From positions 166,957,104 through 167,021,103 of the forward strand of contig NC_073693.1 in assembly GCF_029784155.1 (NCBI RefSeq): 64,000 nucleotides of DNA. The letters run 5' to 3'. The stretch comes from Uranotaenia lowii. Its lineage: Eukaryota > Arthropoda > Insecta > Diptera > Culicidae. Below the pieces are notes generated by a model that was not told where the DNA came from, did no database searches, and saw only the letters and a program-made list of their open reading frames with translations. Both the position numbers and the translations under genes were made by a program. Below, piece after piece: positions 43,200 to 55,036 of the stretch (the first letter of the stretch is position 1; every line of letters starts with the position of its first letter).

Positions 43200-43420
43200 A
43201 TCGACTTTTTAACGATTCAATTTTTCTTTTAATAACTGTACTTCTTTGACTTTAAACATGGAACGGTTGTTGATGGTCTTTATTTCAGTAGGTAAGGCGT
43301 TGTATATTGTAGGTCCTATACAAGGAATATTTAAAGAAGGTAGTGCCAAGGCAGCCCTGCTCTAGTATTGGTACAGGCTGAGACGTCACACTCACGAAAA
43401 GTCTGTTAATTAACTAGGAA
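43200..43420 (-). pseudogene. Fragment of LINE reverse transcriptase C-terminus
   Basis: Minus-strand translation around 43,215-43,330 gives GPTIYNALPTEIKTINNRSMF, which matches the conserved tail of jockey/CR1-type non-LTR retrotransposon ORF2 (GPxxYNxLP...NxxxFK). It is truncated at the 5' side. Confidence 0.6.
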
Positions 43421-43850
43421 ACATTTCTTTTTCGATGATAATTCGAAGAATCTGCTGGAAATTTTCCACTTTGAATTGTAGATTGGTTATTGTAGAAGGA
43501 TTCTTGCTCTTCAAGATGGGTGCAAAAAAGTTGCATTTCCGAATAATTTTTCTTTAAAAAAGGCCATCGAAGTTCGAAAAAATTGTGGATTTTCACCACT
43601 GAAATTTGCAAAACTTTAAAATTAGATCGAAGTCTTCCATGAAAATGTTCAAGTCAGTGCAGTTTAAGCTCCTCATTACATTGATCAAAACACATTTTTT
43701 TTATACAAACCCACAAACTGTTATTGGCATTTTAGTAAAACTGAGTTAACAATCATGAATGGATGTTAAATTAAACACTCAATATCTACCAGCTAGACCT
43801 TTTCGAAGCTGATATTTCGTTAATTTTTCCACGTTTTAGCTACCAAGCGA

Positions 43851-46025
43851 CAGGCCCGTGCGAAGGACCCGCTCATGGGGGGGGGGGGGGGGGGGGATTT
43901 CAAATTCAAAATTCAAAATCAAGAGTCATAATCCCGAGCAAAGTTTTGAATCAGTGCTCTGTCCGGCAAATCATCAATAAATTATTGAAAATGATGTTCC
44001 TTATTCTGAACTAGACATTTGCTTGAAAATAAATACGAAGCAATCAAGTTGACAAATCTAACATCAATATTTCAGAAAACACAGAAAAAGAATGCGATTT
44101 AAAATTTTGAATAAAAACTGAGTTTAAAGCTCCGGGCATAAGAATAATAAAATAAAATTCATCAATTTAACCCAGATTTAAAAAGAGACTAAATCTGAAT
44201 TCTAAAATAATTTTCGGAAAAGATAAGAATTTAATCATGATTTAAAATTGTTCAGCAAAACTATAAAATCTTTTGTTTATTAATCGTCTTAATGATCGAA
44301 AATCGTCAGTGATCAAAATCAGAGATAACATAATTTTTTATTTCGTCCAGTTATCAACCTAAAAGACTGAAAGCGTTTATTGCATTTCTGAAGTTTACAA
44401 TATTACTTCATATATTTAGAGAAAGCTAAGTTTTTCGTTTTAAAAAAAAAGATTATTAGGATTTTTAAGATAAGTTATGCCGATATGCCGAAAAATAAAT
44501 TTACAAGATTATTAGGATTATTATGTTTTCAGAAAACAAAAATTCAGACTTGAAAAACAATGAGAAACTTATTTAAATTATTTTGAAAGAAATTAAAAAT
44601 GTTTGACTCTAAAAATTGAAAAATTCATGTGAAAATAAAAAAAAACTAGAAAATTTGGTAATTTATAAAAATATATAAAAACATAATAAGACGTTAGAAA
44701 AGATACGTTTCTAGTATCGATGATATGGAGTTTATAAGTTTAAACATGAATCAGTTTTAAGTGAAATCAATCATTGATAACTGATGCTCTAACAAATCTT
44801 TATGAAATTGAAAAAAATATTGATTCCTTATTTGCTTATTATATTTAATTTATTGAGGAATAATAATGTAGATGATGATGATAATGCATGATCTTAAAAA
44901 GTTAAATTCTACAGTTTTTATAAACATGGAATATATCATTACAAGTACGTCAGACTATAGTAAATAAATTTTAAATAAAAAAAAATTATTGAATTTTATC
45001 AATTTGTTGAAATCTGCATTTGTTTTTCTCCTACAAATATCTTAAATAAAATTTGATTTAAATCGAGTAACGTGAACAAGTAGAAGACTGCTATAGCTTT
45101 TTTCGCAGAAACCAAAATTAGTTGCGATCTAGGGGAAAGTGAATAATTGATTCGAAGCCTTTCATTTTTTTTATGTTTCACAGATTTGTCAAAAAAGTCA
45201 AAAAAGAAATTCTTAAATGATTTTCACCTTTTGTGATAAAAGTGATTCGAAAAACAAAGCTGTTAGACAAAAACCTAATTGCATATTTGGATTTTGGTCA
45301 CCCAAATTATGTATATAAAATCATCTCTTAAATTATTTGCGCCTAGGAAAATGTTAAGTTTGAGGCCTTGAGTAATTTTTCAAAAACTTTTCAGACATGG
45401 AGTTTAGGATTCAAAAGAATGAGAAACACAAAATACAATTGAGGCTGAAATTAGTTTCTTGAGGAATATTCCATATCAGCATAAAACTTGGAATGACATT
45501 TACCTTTATTTACCATCAAAGTGGTTAGTTAGAATGTCATCGAAACCAGGATTTTGACTATCGTGCGTGTTCAACACCTTTCACATGGTTACCAACTTGA
45601 GATGTGTAAAATTAGTATTCTATGAGTTTTGAAGTTCTAATGATTGGTTTCAAATGTTAAATTTGTTTAGTTACACTTCTTAGCAAAAACCCATTTTAAA
45701 CACGAGTTAGGGTTTTTGTGAGTAAGGATTTGAGCAAATCGAAATCTACTATTGATTAGTTTCAATTTGTGAACGTCATAAAACCGCCGTAAAACGAAAT
45801 GTCTTAGGCCTTGAGAATGATTTAAGACGAAATTCCGCCGGAGGCGAGCCGAATTTCTGACATATTTGTCTACACTAATTTTGGTGTTTACTTTTGGGAT
45901 CAAGTAATTTCCGGTAAATTCATTTCTTGTACTGAAAATTTTACTTGAAAAAAATCTCCACGGGGAGGAAGGGTTAAACCCCCAAACCCCCAAACCCCTC
46001 CCCCCCCCCCGTTCGCACGGCCTTG
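43851..46025. mobile_element. hAT-like element with G/C homopolymer ends, 2175 bp
   Basis: The left end CAGGCCCGTGCGAAGGACC runs into a 20-G tract (43,877-43,896). The right end has a C tract near 46,000 followed by GTTCGCACGGCCTTG. The borders CCAAGCGA (43,843-43,850) and CCAGGCGA (46,026-46,033) are an 8-bp duplication with one mismatch. The inside is AT-rich with no transposase recognised. The ends resemble hAT elements with GC-rich subterminal runs. Confidence 0.65.
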
Positions 46026-46089
46026 CCAGGCGACATTGCATTCCTTAATAAATAAAGAAAAAAAAACATTATGCAATCTTCAAGGACCA

Positions 46090-46830
46090 AAAAACTTCAT
46101 AACGTAGTGGAATAGAGGCCTTACAACAAAATCAAAATGAAATTGGAGTTCGATTTCGTTCTTAAACGTGTTTTTCTATAAAATTTTTACCATTCTCACA
46201 TAAATTTTCGATACAATCGTTTTTGTGACGTCACAAAAAAAAAATCCAATATGGCTCTCGACACTACCTTATTTAAATATTCCTTGGGTCCTATATAATA
46301 AATTATTTTTTGCCCTAAAGATGTCATGGATCTTTGTTGCAAGTAATTATTTTGACGAGTATTGTGGGTTCTTAATCCCGTAGTAAAATTAAGGGAAGTC
46401 TGAAGATGTTTCTCAAACATCAATTCTGTAGGGTCTGAAGTTTTTGAAGATGTGACAAGGAGGCTCTTCCCCATATCGAAATATGATAGTTTAGATGAGA
46501 CTGTTTAAATGTATAGTAAAACTTTTAAAGAACATGTTGGGACTTGGGACACTAAGTTTCTTAATTTCCACAAAACACCGCAAAGAGGAGATTATTTTTT
46601 TACTAGGTTCTCTGTTTGAAAACTCTAAGAAAGTGTTTCATCCAAGTAAATTCCTAAGTTCTTAAAGTAATTAACTCTCTCAATAACAATTTCATCCATA
46701 ATTGGGTCATTATTTGACAGTTTTTTTATGTGAAAAACGAAACAACATAAATTACAAAGATCGTTTACATACAAAAGAGAAAATTAAGGACCAATGTTGC
46801 TTCCTTGAGGTACATCAATATCAATGATTC
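46090..46830 (-). pseudogene. Degenerate LINE (jockey/CR1-like) reverse transcriptase fragment
   Basis: Reading the minus strand from 46,830, pieces of the RT palm and thumb appear in order but in shifting frames with stops: DVPQGSNIGP (the PQGS motif), VNDLCN where the catalytic YADD region would be, a FKNLGIYLDETLS block, the SYGISIWGRASLSHLQ type region, then NTRQNNYLQQRS and YYIGPKEYLN near the C-terminus. This is typical of a decayed non-LTR element. Confidence 0.8.
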
Positions 46831-46984
46831 TCAACTGGCTTCTTGTATTTTAAATCGCTACGAATTGTTTCCTTTCCGATAAATAATTGCGAGTATGCCC
46901 GTAGGAAGACCCCCCGTACCCCCCGTGCTATGTGTTCCCAGTATCCGGGCCCGTCCGGAGTATACGTGTTCACCACATGTAGAC

Positions 46985-47254
46985 CACAGAGAACAGACGT
47001 AAAAGCTCGAACAAAAAATCTTTAAAAAAGTGTGTAAAATTTCAAATGCTGACACCCAAAAAAATACGTTGAAAATTGACTTGAAACAGTGTCATCTATT
47101 GCGCCGTTCAAAAGTTACAAATCAAATTTTCACAGTTTTCTTTGGTGTATTTGGAGACATCTGGTGACTAAGCTAAAAAGGAAAAATTGGTTAAAATGTT
47201 CGTTGGAAATTTTACACAAGTTTCGTGAAATAGCTTGTACGTCTGTTCTCTGTG
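46985..47254. mobile_element. CACAGAGAACAG element, copy A (270 bp), 7-bp duplication
   Basis: Ends CACAGAGAACAGACGTA and the inverse. Flanked by TGTAGAC at 46,978-46,984 and 47,255-47,261. A second copy with the same ends is at 51,899-52,156. Non-coding. Confidence 0.88.
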
Positions 47255-47261
47255 TGTAGAC

Positions 47262-48900
47262 TTCGGACCAACCAGATTTCATTGTATAGGTTAAGGTAGT
47301 GCCACCTCTATCCCGGTACTACTTCTCCTAAATAATGAAATGTTGCGGGGTAAAGTATGGTGTACGTTAATAAGTTTTCCTCGCAAAAATGCTCTTTCGC
47401 TCTTTTCAACATCTGTAAATTTTCTTCTCACTTTTCTATCCATCTTCATCAATTTCATTTCTGATATTCTTTCTCCAAGAATATACATTTCACCGATATG
47501 CCGAAAAATAATTTACAAAAACTTAATTAACGGTGGTTAACTTATCTTAAAAATATAAAAAACTACACAATGATTTTTTAAGTTTGATTTAAGAATGAGA
47601 ATGAGAACTAACCCGGGCAAAATCTGGGCTTTTGCAATGAAATTAAGGCAACCGAGTCGGACCGGACTTTTCCCAAATTTTATATTACATATCCGGGACA
47701 ATCCGGTTAAAACCGGGCAATTTGGCAACCTTATCATAGAAATTCAGGTCTGAATATTAAATTTTAAATTAAACCCATTTTGGAGGTTCTGGTTCCATAT
47801 TCCTATAACCAAAATTGTATTTCTACATATTTTCGCATTTTTGATTTTGTATCAAGTTTAGGATTCCAATATTTCCAATATTTTTATAATAGGTTTCCAA
47901 ATATGGAAAAGAAAGAAATTTGTTTTGTATTCAAATTCGAAGTTCTTAAACTTTATTCTAACACAAAGTTTGAACATTTAAAGCTTCTAAATGGCGATCC
48001 AAAATTGAAAGCCAGATTCATATTCATCATTCAAAATTCATATTTTAAATTAGCTTCACAAAACGGATAATAAATAAAAAAAATTAAATAATTGATTAAG
48101 ATTAAACCAGCAATACAGAATTTAAATAATAGAGTCATAAATGAGGGCTCTAGGATTTGGCTCATAAAATTCTGATCTGGAATTTAGATTCGGAAATTGT
48201 ATTTTTTTGTACATTTCGGAAATTGTCTAAAAATTCGAAAACAGATTCAAAGCTCAATTTTTGTATTCAGGTTTAGAATTCAGATTTAAAATTCAGAAAA
48301 AGATTTAGCTTGTGAATGAGTTTTTCAATCAACATAAAATTGTTGAGAAATTCAAGAGAACATTATCTTAAAAATTTGCTTATCAATTCAGATTTCAAGT
48401 TTTTAATCAGAATAAGTTTGTACACACAATCCAGCTGAAAATCACAAATATAAAGTAGAATTTCTGTAAATTTTCTAAATTTTGATTCATGCAAAATATC
48501 CCAAATTAATTTTTTTTTAATCATCCACAGGATTTTTAGCATTGAATTGAATATTTATGAAAAATATTTCCTGTTTAAGAAACATGTAGGTACCTGATCT
48601 TCACCTAAAAAATCTGCACATTTTTTTCGGTGTATTGTTTAACATTATTAATATTGCAGATTTGTTTAAAGCCAAATTTCAAACTTAAATCATAAATTTA
48701 GTTGAAGTTTGCATCAAGGCAATTTGATTTGAAAATATTTTATCTCTTTTTTACGAGATTTGATGAGTAACCTGAAGTCTAGTTAACCAACTTCTCGATA
48801 GTGAAAAACCTTTCTTAATTGTTTAAAATTTTCGCAGCAAGAATCAGACAAGTTTGTCGGTTAAAGTACTTAGTTTTTGGGTCTTGAGTTTTATAAATGC
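47262..48900. other. AT-rich non-coding stretch with a partial TIR-element end
   Basis: 47,590-47,735 matches the right part of the element at 51,442-51,887 (GGGCAATTTGGCAACCTTA end). The rest is AT-rich with no gene. Confidence 0.5.
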
Positions 48901-48902
48901 TA

Positions 48903-50711
48903 GGGGAGATGGGGGCATAATGGCCACCTTAAGGAAAACGGTTATTTAACCATAGAAAATAGCTATAATATGGAGGTTACATTATTGTTTCGTGTTCAGA
49001 CACTTGAAAAGCCTATTCCCTAACGGGCTGAAACGTGAAAAACAAGATGAAAACGTTAAAAAATGCATTTTAAAAAATTTTGCCAAAAGCTGAAAACCAG
49101 CCACTGTGGAGGCATAATGAGAACCCCCCCTGAGGCAGTATGAGCACCATTAATCAGAGCAAGATGTGCGTTTTTGCCGGGGAATCTAGCAGCGAATTCA
49201 ATTCGATGAAGTCAGGTGAGTCGTAGATTCATCAAACAAAGCAATAACAAAATAATCTAGATCTGTTTGTAGAATACAAACAATTCACGCACGCTCATAC
49301 ATTAAGTGCTTTGTTCGGAGGATGATGCTACTAGCCGTATAATGTACACCCAAAATAATTTTCACTTAAAAAATAAGTGACATCTGTAGTAAATTCTCGC
49401 CATACGTATTTTCATTTGAATTTTAAGTGATGGGTCAAGTGAATTCACTTAAGTGACCGGTCAAGTGAATTACACTATGACGTTCGAGTGAAATTTATCT
49501 GAATTTCTAAGTAAGTTTCAAGTTAATTATCTCTCGCGTTTTTAAATAAAAGAACATTTATAGAACAGCACCACGATTTCAAATACTTACATATACGCTT
49601 TCGCCATAAATTTATGGCGAATGGAAAATTCCATCGTAATACCAAGGCAGATCGGTTACTGCGGATAGTGCGACTTCTAAATCTTCCCTGCTGCAAACCA
49701 GAAAATCTGTCCCGTTCAACCCACAAGCTGAAACATGATAACACCGTTAAATAACTTTTTATTACATCACGTTTAACACAAACCACCGCCAAAATCGCCT
49801 ATTAAAGAATAGGGAAAATCCAAATCCAGCATAAGCTTTAAACGCTGCTCTTTAGAATTTGCCATTTTGAACTCTGAAAATAAACACAATTACAACCCGA
49901 CATTCACTTGAAATTCAAGTGATGGGGAAGTGAATATTTTTTCTCACTTCAAATTCAAGTGACGACTGAAGTGAATGTGGATGAATTCACTTGAAATTTA
50001 AGTGACTGCCAAGTGAAATGTATATGTCGCACTTGAATGGAAGAAAATCACTGGATCCTTGTTTTAAGTGAAAAATCATGTGTATTTTAAGAGTGAATTT
50101 GGGTTCAGTGTAACAATAAAAAAATCGATCATGAATTGTGAATGGAAAAAAATCACCTCGAACAGAAATCTAACTCTAGTCTTTTGATTACCTCTCCGAC
50201 ACCTTACCAATAGGCTAAATTGTCGGATGAAAACTAGTCAAAGTGTGGCGCTATAAATCAATTTTAATTCGCTGCTAGATTCTACGGCAGAAAATGCTCA
50301 TTATGCCTCGATAATATGGTGCTCTATATGCCCCTAGTCAACAAATTTAAGTAAAAACGTGTTTTAAAATTGATAAAAGTGAAAAATCAAAAATTTTTTG
50401 ATGGTAAAAATTGAGACACAATGTGTACATCATGTTGCAGTGCGTACATTATAGATCAAGGTTATTTTAAGATCATAAGAGCTTATTTCGCGGTGCTCAA
50501 AAATTATAATATTTTCGTAACTTGAGAACCAAGCTAGTTTTTTTTAAACATCTCTGTAAAGATGATAAGGAGATTCCTTTTTTGTGAAAAATTAATACTA
50601 TAGGAAGTACGAAACAAATCCTCATGAAAATTTATTTAAGAAAATACGCACTTTCGTAGAAAAGCGTAGTTCTCATTATGCCTCGGGTGCTCGTTATGCC
50701 CTCATCTCCCC
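48903..50711. mobile_element. GGGGAGATG TIR element with TA borders
   Basis: Ends GGGGAGATGGGGGCATAATG and the inverse CGTTATGCCCTCATCTCCCC (one or two mismatches), bordered by TA at 48,901-48,902 and 50,712-50,713. CATTATGCC words recur throughout. It contains a nested element at 49,347-50,109. A damaged partial copy lies at 8270-9655. No transposase frame. Confidence 0.82.
49347..50109. mobile_element. Nested MITE rich in TTCACTTGAA palindromes
   Basis: Bordered by TA on each side, with imperfect ends CACCCAAAATAATTTTCACT and (inverted) CACTGAACCCAAATTCACT. Near both ends it carries many copies of TTCACTTGAAATTCAAGTGA-like palindromes. Confidence 0.7.
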
Positions 50712-50713
50712 TA

Positions 50714-51299
50714 ATTGAATTTTTGATTAACTGGTTTGATTGTGTTTTCATCGATTTTTTTCGGCGAGGAAAGTTTTCTTATGCCAAATGAAGAGTTATG
50801 AAAAATATTTTGTCCATCTTATATAAGAAATTTTGCCAAAACGTTCGCGAGCCAGGTTTTGTAATCCATGCGATCATACACAGCTCTCTTTTTTATTTCA
50901 TCATCTGAAATTGCTTTAAAATAACGAAATGAATTAGGAAATCACAGTTTTGGGTCATCTCATAAACTTTGCATGTTATTTGGTCAACTTAGACTTGGTG
51001 GCCCACAATTCCCCACCATTTTTCAAAATCCAAAAAATATTGCTTTTTTTTAAACAGTCAGAATCAGGGGAAAACAACTTAGCAAAATTTTTTTAAAAAT
51101 ACCTTATGATACCTTGAAAATGTAGAAAACCATACCATTTTTTATTTTCATTTTATCTTTTATAATAAAGAAGTTATGGAACAACGAAAAAAAGTGGCCC
51201 ATGATTCCCCACTCTCCCATACCTCTTTTCACGTGGATGCACTTAGTGGATTTCATAAAGTTTCATAAAGAATTTACTCACCTTTAGTTGTGTTTTTTT
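50714..51299. other. Non-coding stretch
   Basis: No gene or complete element seen; AT-rich. Confidence 0.45.
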
Positions 51300-51441
51300 C
51301 ATTAGTTTATCAACCTTATCGGTGAAAAGTGATGTCCTTTTTAGCAAGAACATTTCAAGATTATGAAACTATATAGACGGATAGAAAGTTAGCAGAAATG
51401 GAAGAAGGTGAAAATGGGCGAGTAGAATTGTATTTAGAATA

Positions 51442-51887
51442 AGGTTACCAGAATTTTTTCAGCACGTATCCGGGCTGGACAAACCGGGTTTTATATCCAG
51501 GCAAAATCCGGGCATTCGATTTCAAATTGACGACCATAAATCCAGGCAATATCCGGGCAAATTTTGTCAAATCTCATAAATTCCTCAACAATAATCAAGA
51601 TAAAAAAAATGAAACAAATTTTTTTTTCATCAAAACTTATCGATAGATTTTGAACCGTATGTTAGGCTTCCAAAAATCCTTTCATGATTATTTTTATAGA
51701 ACTTGCTCAAAAAATTTCGTTTTGGAGGTGTTTGTTTTGTTTAATTTGCCAAATAAAGTGAATATATCCAGGCCAAATCCAGGAATTTTTCAATGAAATC
51801 CGAGCAACCGGGCCGTGCTGGACTGTTCTTAAATTTAGTATTAAATATCCGGGCAAACCCAGATAAAACCGGGCAATCTGGCAACCT
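51442..51887. mobile_element. AGGTTACCAG TIR element, 446 bp
   Basis: Ends AGGTTACCAGA and TCTGGCAACCT bordered by TA. The inside is full of CCGGGCAAAATCCGGGC-like repeats in both orientations. A partial copy lies near 47,590-47,735. Confidence 0.72.
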
Positions 51888-51898
51888 TAATACTGAAG

Positions 51899-52156
51899 CA
51901 CAGAGAACAGACGTACAAGCTCGAACAGAAAATCTTCCAAAAAGTGTGTAAAATTTCAAATACTGACATTCAAAAAATACGTTAGAAATTGACTTGAAAT
52001 AGTGCCATCTATTGCGTCGTTCAAAAGTTACAAATCAAATTTTCAAGTGGCCAATTTTCGAAAAGGCCCAGCCAAAAAACAAATAAAAATGTTCAAAACT
52101 ATCGTTGGAAATTTTACACACGTTTCGTGGACTAGCTTGTATGTCTGTTCTCTGTG
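51899..52156. mobile_element. CACAGAGAACAG element, copy B (258 bp), 7-bp duplication
   Basis: Same ends and similar inside as 46,985-47,254. Flanked by ACTGAAG at 51,892-51,898 and 52,157-52,163. Confidence 0.88.
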
Positions 52157-52509
52157 ACTGAAGCACTATCATCACGTACCAAATGTTTGTTCAGCACGGG
52201 CCAACTATTATGAAGTGGTAGATACAGATAGAGTTGAATCTACCACCACACATTAGTAGGCCAAGCGTGGTTCGCCCCACAATAGTAGTTGGACCGTGCT
52301 GAACAAAAAATTGGTGTGTGATGATAATGCTTCTAAATACAATTCTACTCGCTCATTTTCACCATCTTTCATTTCTTCTAACTCTCTATCCGTATATAAA
52401 ATTTCATAATCTTGAAATGTCTTACTAGACAACACTTATCACCGGTAAGGTCGATAAACTTAACAAAGTGGTTTATAGTGTTTGGCGTCGAATATGTCAG
52501 AAACATTTA

Positions 52510-53128
52510 CAGTACCGTTCATAATTGTATAGAAATTGGAAGCACGCGCACTGTCACTTTGACTTTGAAATTCCATAACTTTTTACTCTGATGATATTTT
52601 TTGATCAAATTTTCTGCGTTAGATAGATCAACTATCACACTATTATACCACAAAGTATGAGCTTCTTTCTTTTTTGTGTGGCCTGAGATACAGTGATTCT
52701 ACGAAAATCGGACTTTTTGGACTTTTAACATTCAAACTGCAATATCTCAGAAAGTACGCTACACTTTTTATTGAAATTTTGCAGAGTGATTGTTGAAATA
52801 TAAAGCTAGCATGTCCGAAGTTTTTGAAAAATTCTATCGACAAGATCAAAAGTTACACGAGGTACAATATTTCAGGCATGAACTGAAAAATACGATTTCT
52901 ATAGAATTTTGGACGAATTCCAAAAAGTCCGATTTCCGTAGAATAACTGTATCTCAGGCTACATAAATTTAAGAAAGCTCATATTTTGTGATATAACAGT
53001 GTGATAGTTGATCTATCTAACGCAGAAAATTCGATCCAAAAATATCATCAGAGTAAAAAGTTATTGAAGTTCAAATTCGAAGTGACATTGCGCGTGCTTC
53101 CAATTTCTATACAATTATGAACGGTACT
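52510..53128. mobile_element. CAGTACCGTTC foldback element, full copy
   Basis: About 620 bp. The left arm starting CAGTACCGTTCATAATTG and the right arm ending CAATTATGAACGGTACT are inverted over more than 200 bp (also the GATGATATTTTTTGATC and GCGTTAGATAGATCAAC regions). TA precedes the left end. The partial copy is at 34,373-34,795. Confidence 0.82.
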
Positions 53129-53232
53129 AAATGTCGTATTTGGTCATTATAGTTAATTTAAAATATCTAGAGATCTATTTTTGGGTAAACACTGTAATTC
53201 AAATCTGTTCGCCTTTCAAAGGCACTGAAAAG

Positions 53233-53592
53233 TTAGTAGTAAGTGATAGAACGGATTATATAGTCAGAAAGCATTTTTTCTTTTGTTTCAACAAAGTTCT
53301 CGAATGAAGTGTCATTAAAACCGTAATAAGCAAACCAATCTTTTCCCAATATGGTGAACAACTGCAAATTGAAACGAAGATTGAGCGCTATCGGTTTGAT
53401 AAATTTCGTTTTCTTTCGCCTCCGACGCGTAACAGCCAATCTGGATTTTCCTGATCGATTTCTGGTAATTATTTTTGGCATATTGTTGATTATACCGGTC
53501 TCAATTGTACGTGTCTTTGCAGGTACATGAACGTTTTGACCCACAAAAGGCCTTGCAAACGACCGGACTGAGATAACTGTGACCGGGTCCAT
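53233..53592 (-). CDS. Unrecognised 119-residue ORF divergent from ADAT3
   Basis: The ATG at 53592 opens a 119-codon frame. It has a mixed N-terminal part, a strongly basic centre (RNRSGKSRLAVTRRRRKKTK near residues 44-63) and a C-terminal part with aromatic residues (DWFAYYGFND). The start lies only 46 bp from the ADAT3 ATG on the other strand, so a shared bidirectional promoter is likely if it is real. The frame also continues upstream over the ADAT3 start region as an antisense shadow. I do not recognise the family; the basic centre suggests nucleic-acid binding or a nuclear or nucleolar signal. It could be a chance ORF. Confidence 0.38.
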   Translation of the reverse strand: MDPVTVISVRSFARPFVGQNVHVPAKTRTIETGIINNMPKIITRNRSGKSRLAVTRRRRKKTKFIKPIALNLRFNLQLFTILGKDWFAYYGFNDTSFENFVETKEKMLSDYIIRSITYY

Positions 53593-53638
53593 TGTTTCGA
53601 GATTTTCTGATAAAGCTGTTGGTAGCCTGAACAGCAGA

Positions 53639-54781
53639 ATGGCTGACCGACCACCGGAGGCAAAAAAGGCAAAAATGGCAAATGAGCAGACGCAGCAGAC
53701 GGCTAGCCTGACAGAGATAAAGTCCATCTTATCAGACGACTACACGGGCGAGATTGAGCTTGTGGATGTTTATGTTGGACGGATCGGCCATTCGCGTCAC
53801 ACTTCTAAATTAATTATGGACCTGAATAAATGTCTGCCGTTTTCAAGGCTCCAACATCTGAAACGGGTTAGCTGCGACGGTATGATCATTTTGGCGGAAG
53901 TCGATGAGCTTGAAAAACTGATCAAGCATGAAGAAAATCCCGATCGAAAGGGGTCTATTAGCGACGATTCGAAGGAGAAATCAATTCTGCGGAGCAAAGT
54001 TGCAGAGTATTTCAAAGCGAATAATGTCGATGAAAATATGTTTCAACATTTATGTGACAGTTTAACAATCCGTAAGATGGTCAGATCTGGTCCCAAACTA
54101 ACATGGCAGTACGAGCAAGCTAAACAGTATTGGCCTTGTAAATTTCACCCAGATAAATATTTGGAAAGCCTATACTCGAATTCAATATTCACTGGCGAAG
54201 AAAAGGCCTTTCATTTGGAAATAATGTCAGCCTGCCTCTATCTATCGCACCATTTTTCCGAGACGTCATTCGGCATATGTGTTAATCCGAAACTCAAACG
54301 AATCGTCGCCATCGGATCAGATAACAGTGCCCAGCATCCACTGATGCATTGCCCTATGGTGTTAATTGACAATGTGGCCGTATCGCAAAACGGAGGTGTT
54401 TGGAGATCGAAAAAACAAGAACCGATCACCGACGACGATGGTTTGATCACGGATGGAATCGACTCCCATTTGATGGACATTTTAAAGGAAAAGTTTGGCC
54501 GTTTGAAATTCGGGGCGAGTCCACCGAAAACATCGGTCAACCTACAGGAGCTATCGCCCCATGAAGATAATTTGGACAAGTACGGACCCTACCTCTGTAC
54601 CGGATATGTCGTTTATCTCTCACACGAGCCTTGCATAATGTGTGCCATGGCGCTGACGCACAGCCGCGTGAAACGTGTTTTCTATCACAAGAAAACGTCT
54701 TTTGGGGCTTTGGGATCGATAACGAAAGTGCATTGTACACGTGGTTTGAACCATCATTATGAAGCGTTTCATGTGACGTAA
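53639..54781 (+). CDS. ADAT3: tRNA-specific adenosine deaminase subunit ADAT3
   Basis: Single exon, 380 residues from the first ATG (human ADAT3 is 351). With ADAT2 it converts A34 to inosine in tRNA anticodons. The N-terminal half is the ADAT3-specific region (IELVDVYVGRI...TSKLIMDLN). The C-terminal deaminase domain has the zinc ligands H237 and P-C-x2-C with C332 and C335. At the catalytic position the usual HxE reads His-Cys-Pro, so the glutamate is missing; this is the known mark of the non-catalytic ADAT3 subunit (human has Val there). The frame is open further upstream without an ATG. Confidence 0.94.
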   Translation: MADRPPEAKKAKMANEQTQQTASLTEIKSILSDDYTGEIELVDVYVGRIGHSRHTSKLIMDLNKCLPFSRLQHLKRVSCDGMIILAEVDELEKLIKHEENPDRKGSISDDSKEKSILRSKVAEYFKANNVDENMFQHLCDSLTIRKMVRSGPKLTWQYEQAKQYWPCKFHPDKYLESLYSNSIFTGEEKAFHLEIMSACLYLSHHFSETSFGICVNPKLKRIVAIGSDNSAQHPLMHCPMVLIDNVAVSQNGGVWRSKKQEPITDDDGLITDGIDSHLMDILKEKFGRLKFGASPPKTSVNLQELSPHEDNLDKYGPYLCTGYVVYLSHEPCIMCAMALTHSRVKRVFYHKKTSFGALGSITKVHCTRGLNHHYEAFHVT

Positions 54782-55036
54782 CGAAACTTTTGCTGTCTAC
54801 CAATATAATTCAATTTGATCATACATTTGTTTGTCAATTGAAAGAAATCCCATTTGATAAAACGTTTATTTCCACTTTGGTTTAAACAGTATCCTGCAGG
54901 TCAAGAAAAGTAGTTGGACATCGACAAGAAATTATCAAGTTTTTGGAAGGGGTGACTAGTTTTCTGATAAGTTTTTTTGCCAGAAATTTACCACACTGTG
55001 GCATTCTTCTCTTATTTTCTGATAAGGACTGTATTG
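54782..55036. other. 3' flank of ADAT3
   Basis: Likely 3' UTR. No clear AATAAA seen. Confidence 0.4.

Larger units (their letters stand above)
51300..52470. mobile_element. Foldback element with two nested elements
   Basis: The left arm (about 51,305-51,439 plus 52,164-52,200) and the right arm (about 52,275-52,465) are inverted copies sharing TTATCNNCCTTANCGGTGA, the CAAGATTATGAAACT region and GTATTTAGAA. The left arm is interrupted by 51,442-51,887 and 51,899-52,156. Confidence 0.7.

Noticed and set aside
47780..48070. 96-codon ORF in AT-rich DNA
   Set aside because: Phe/Tyr/Lys-rich composition typical of translated AT-rich non-coding DNA.
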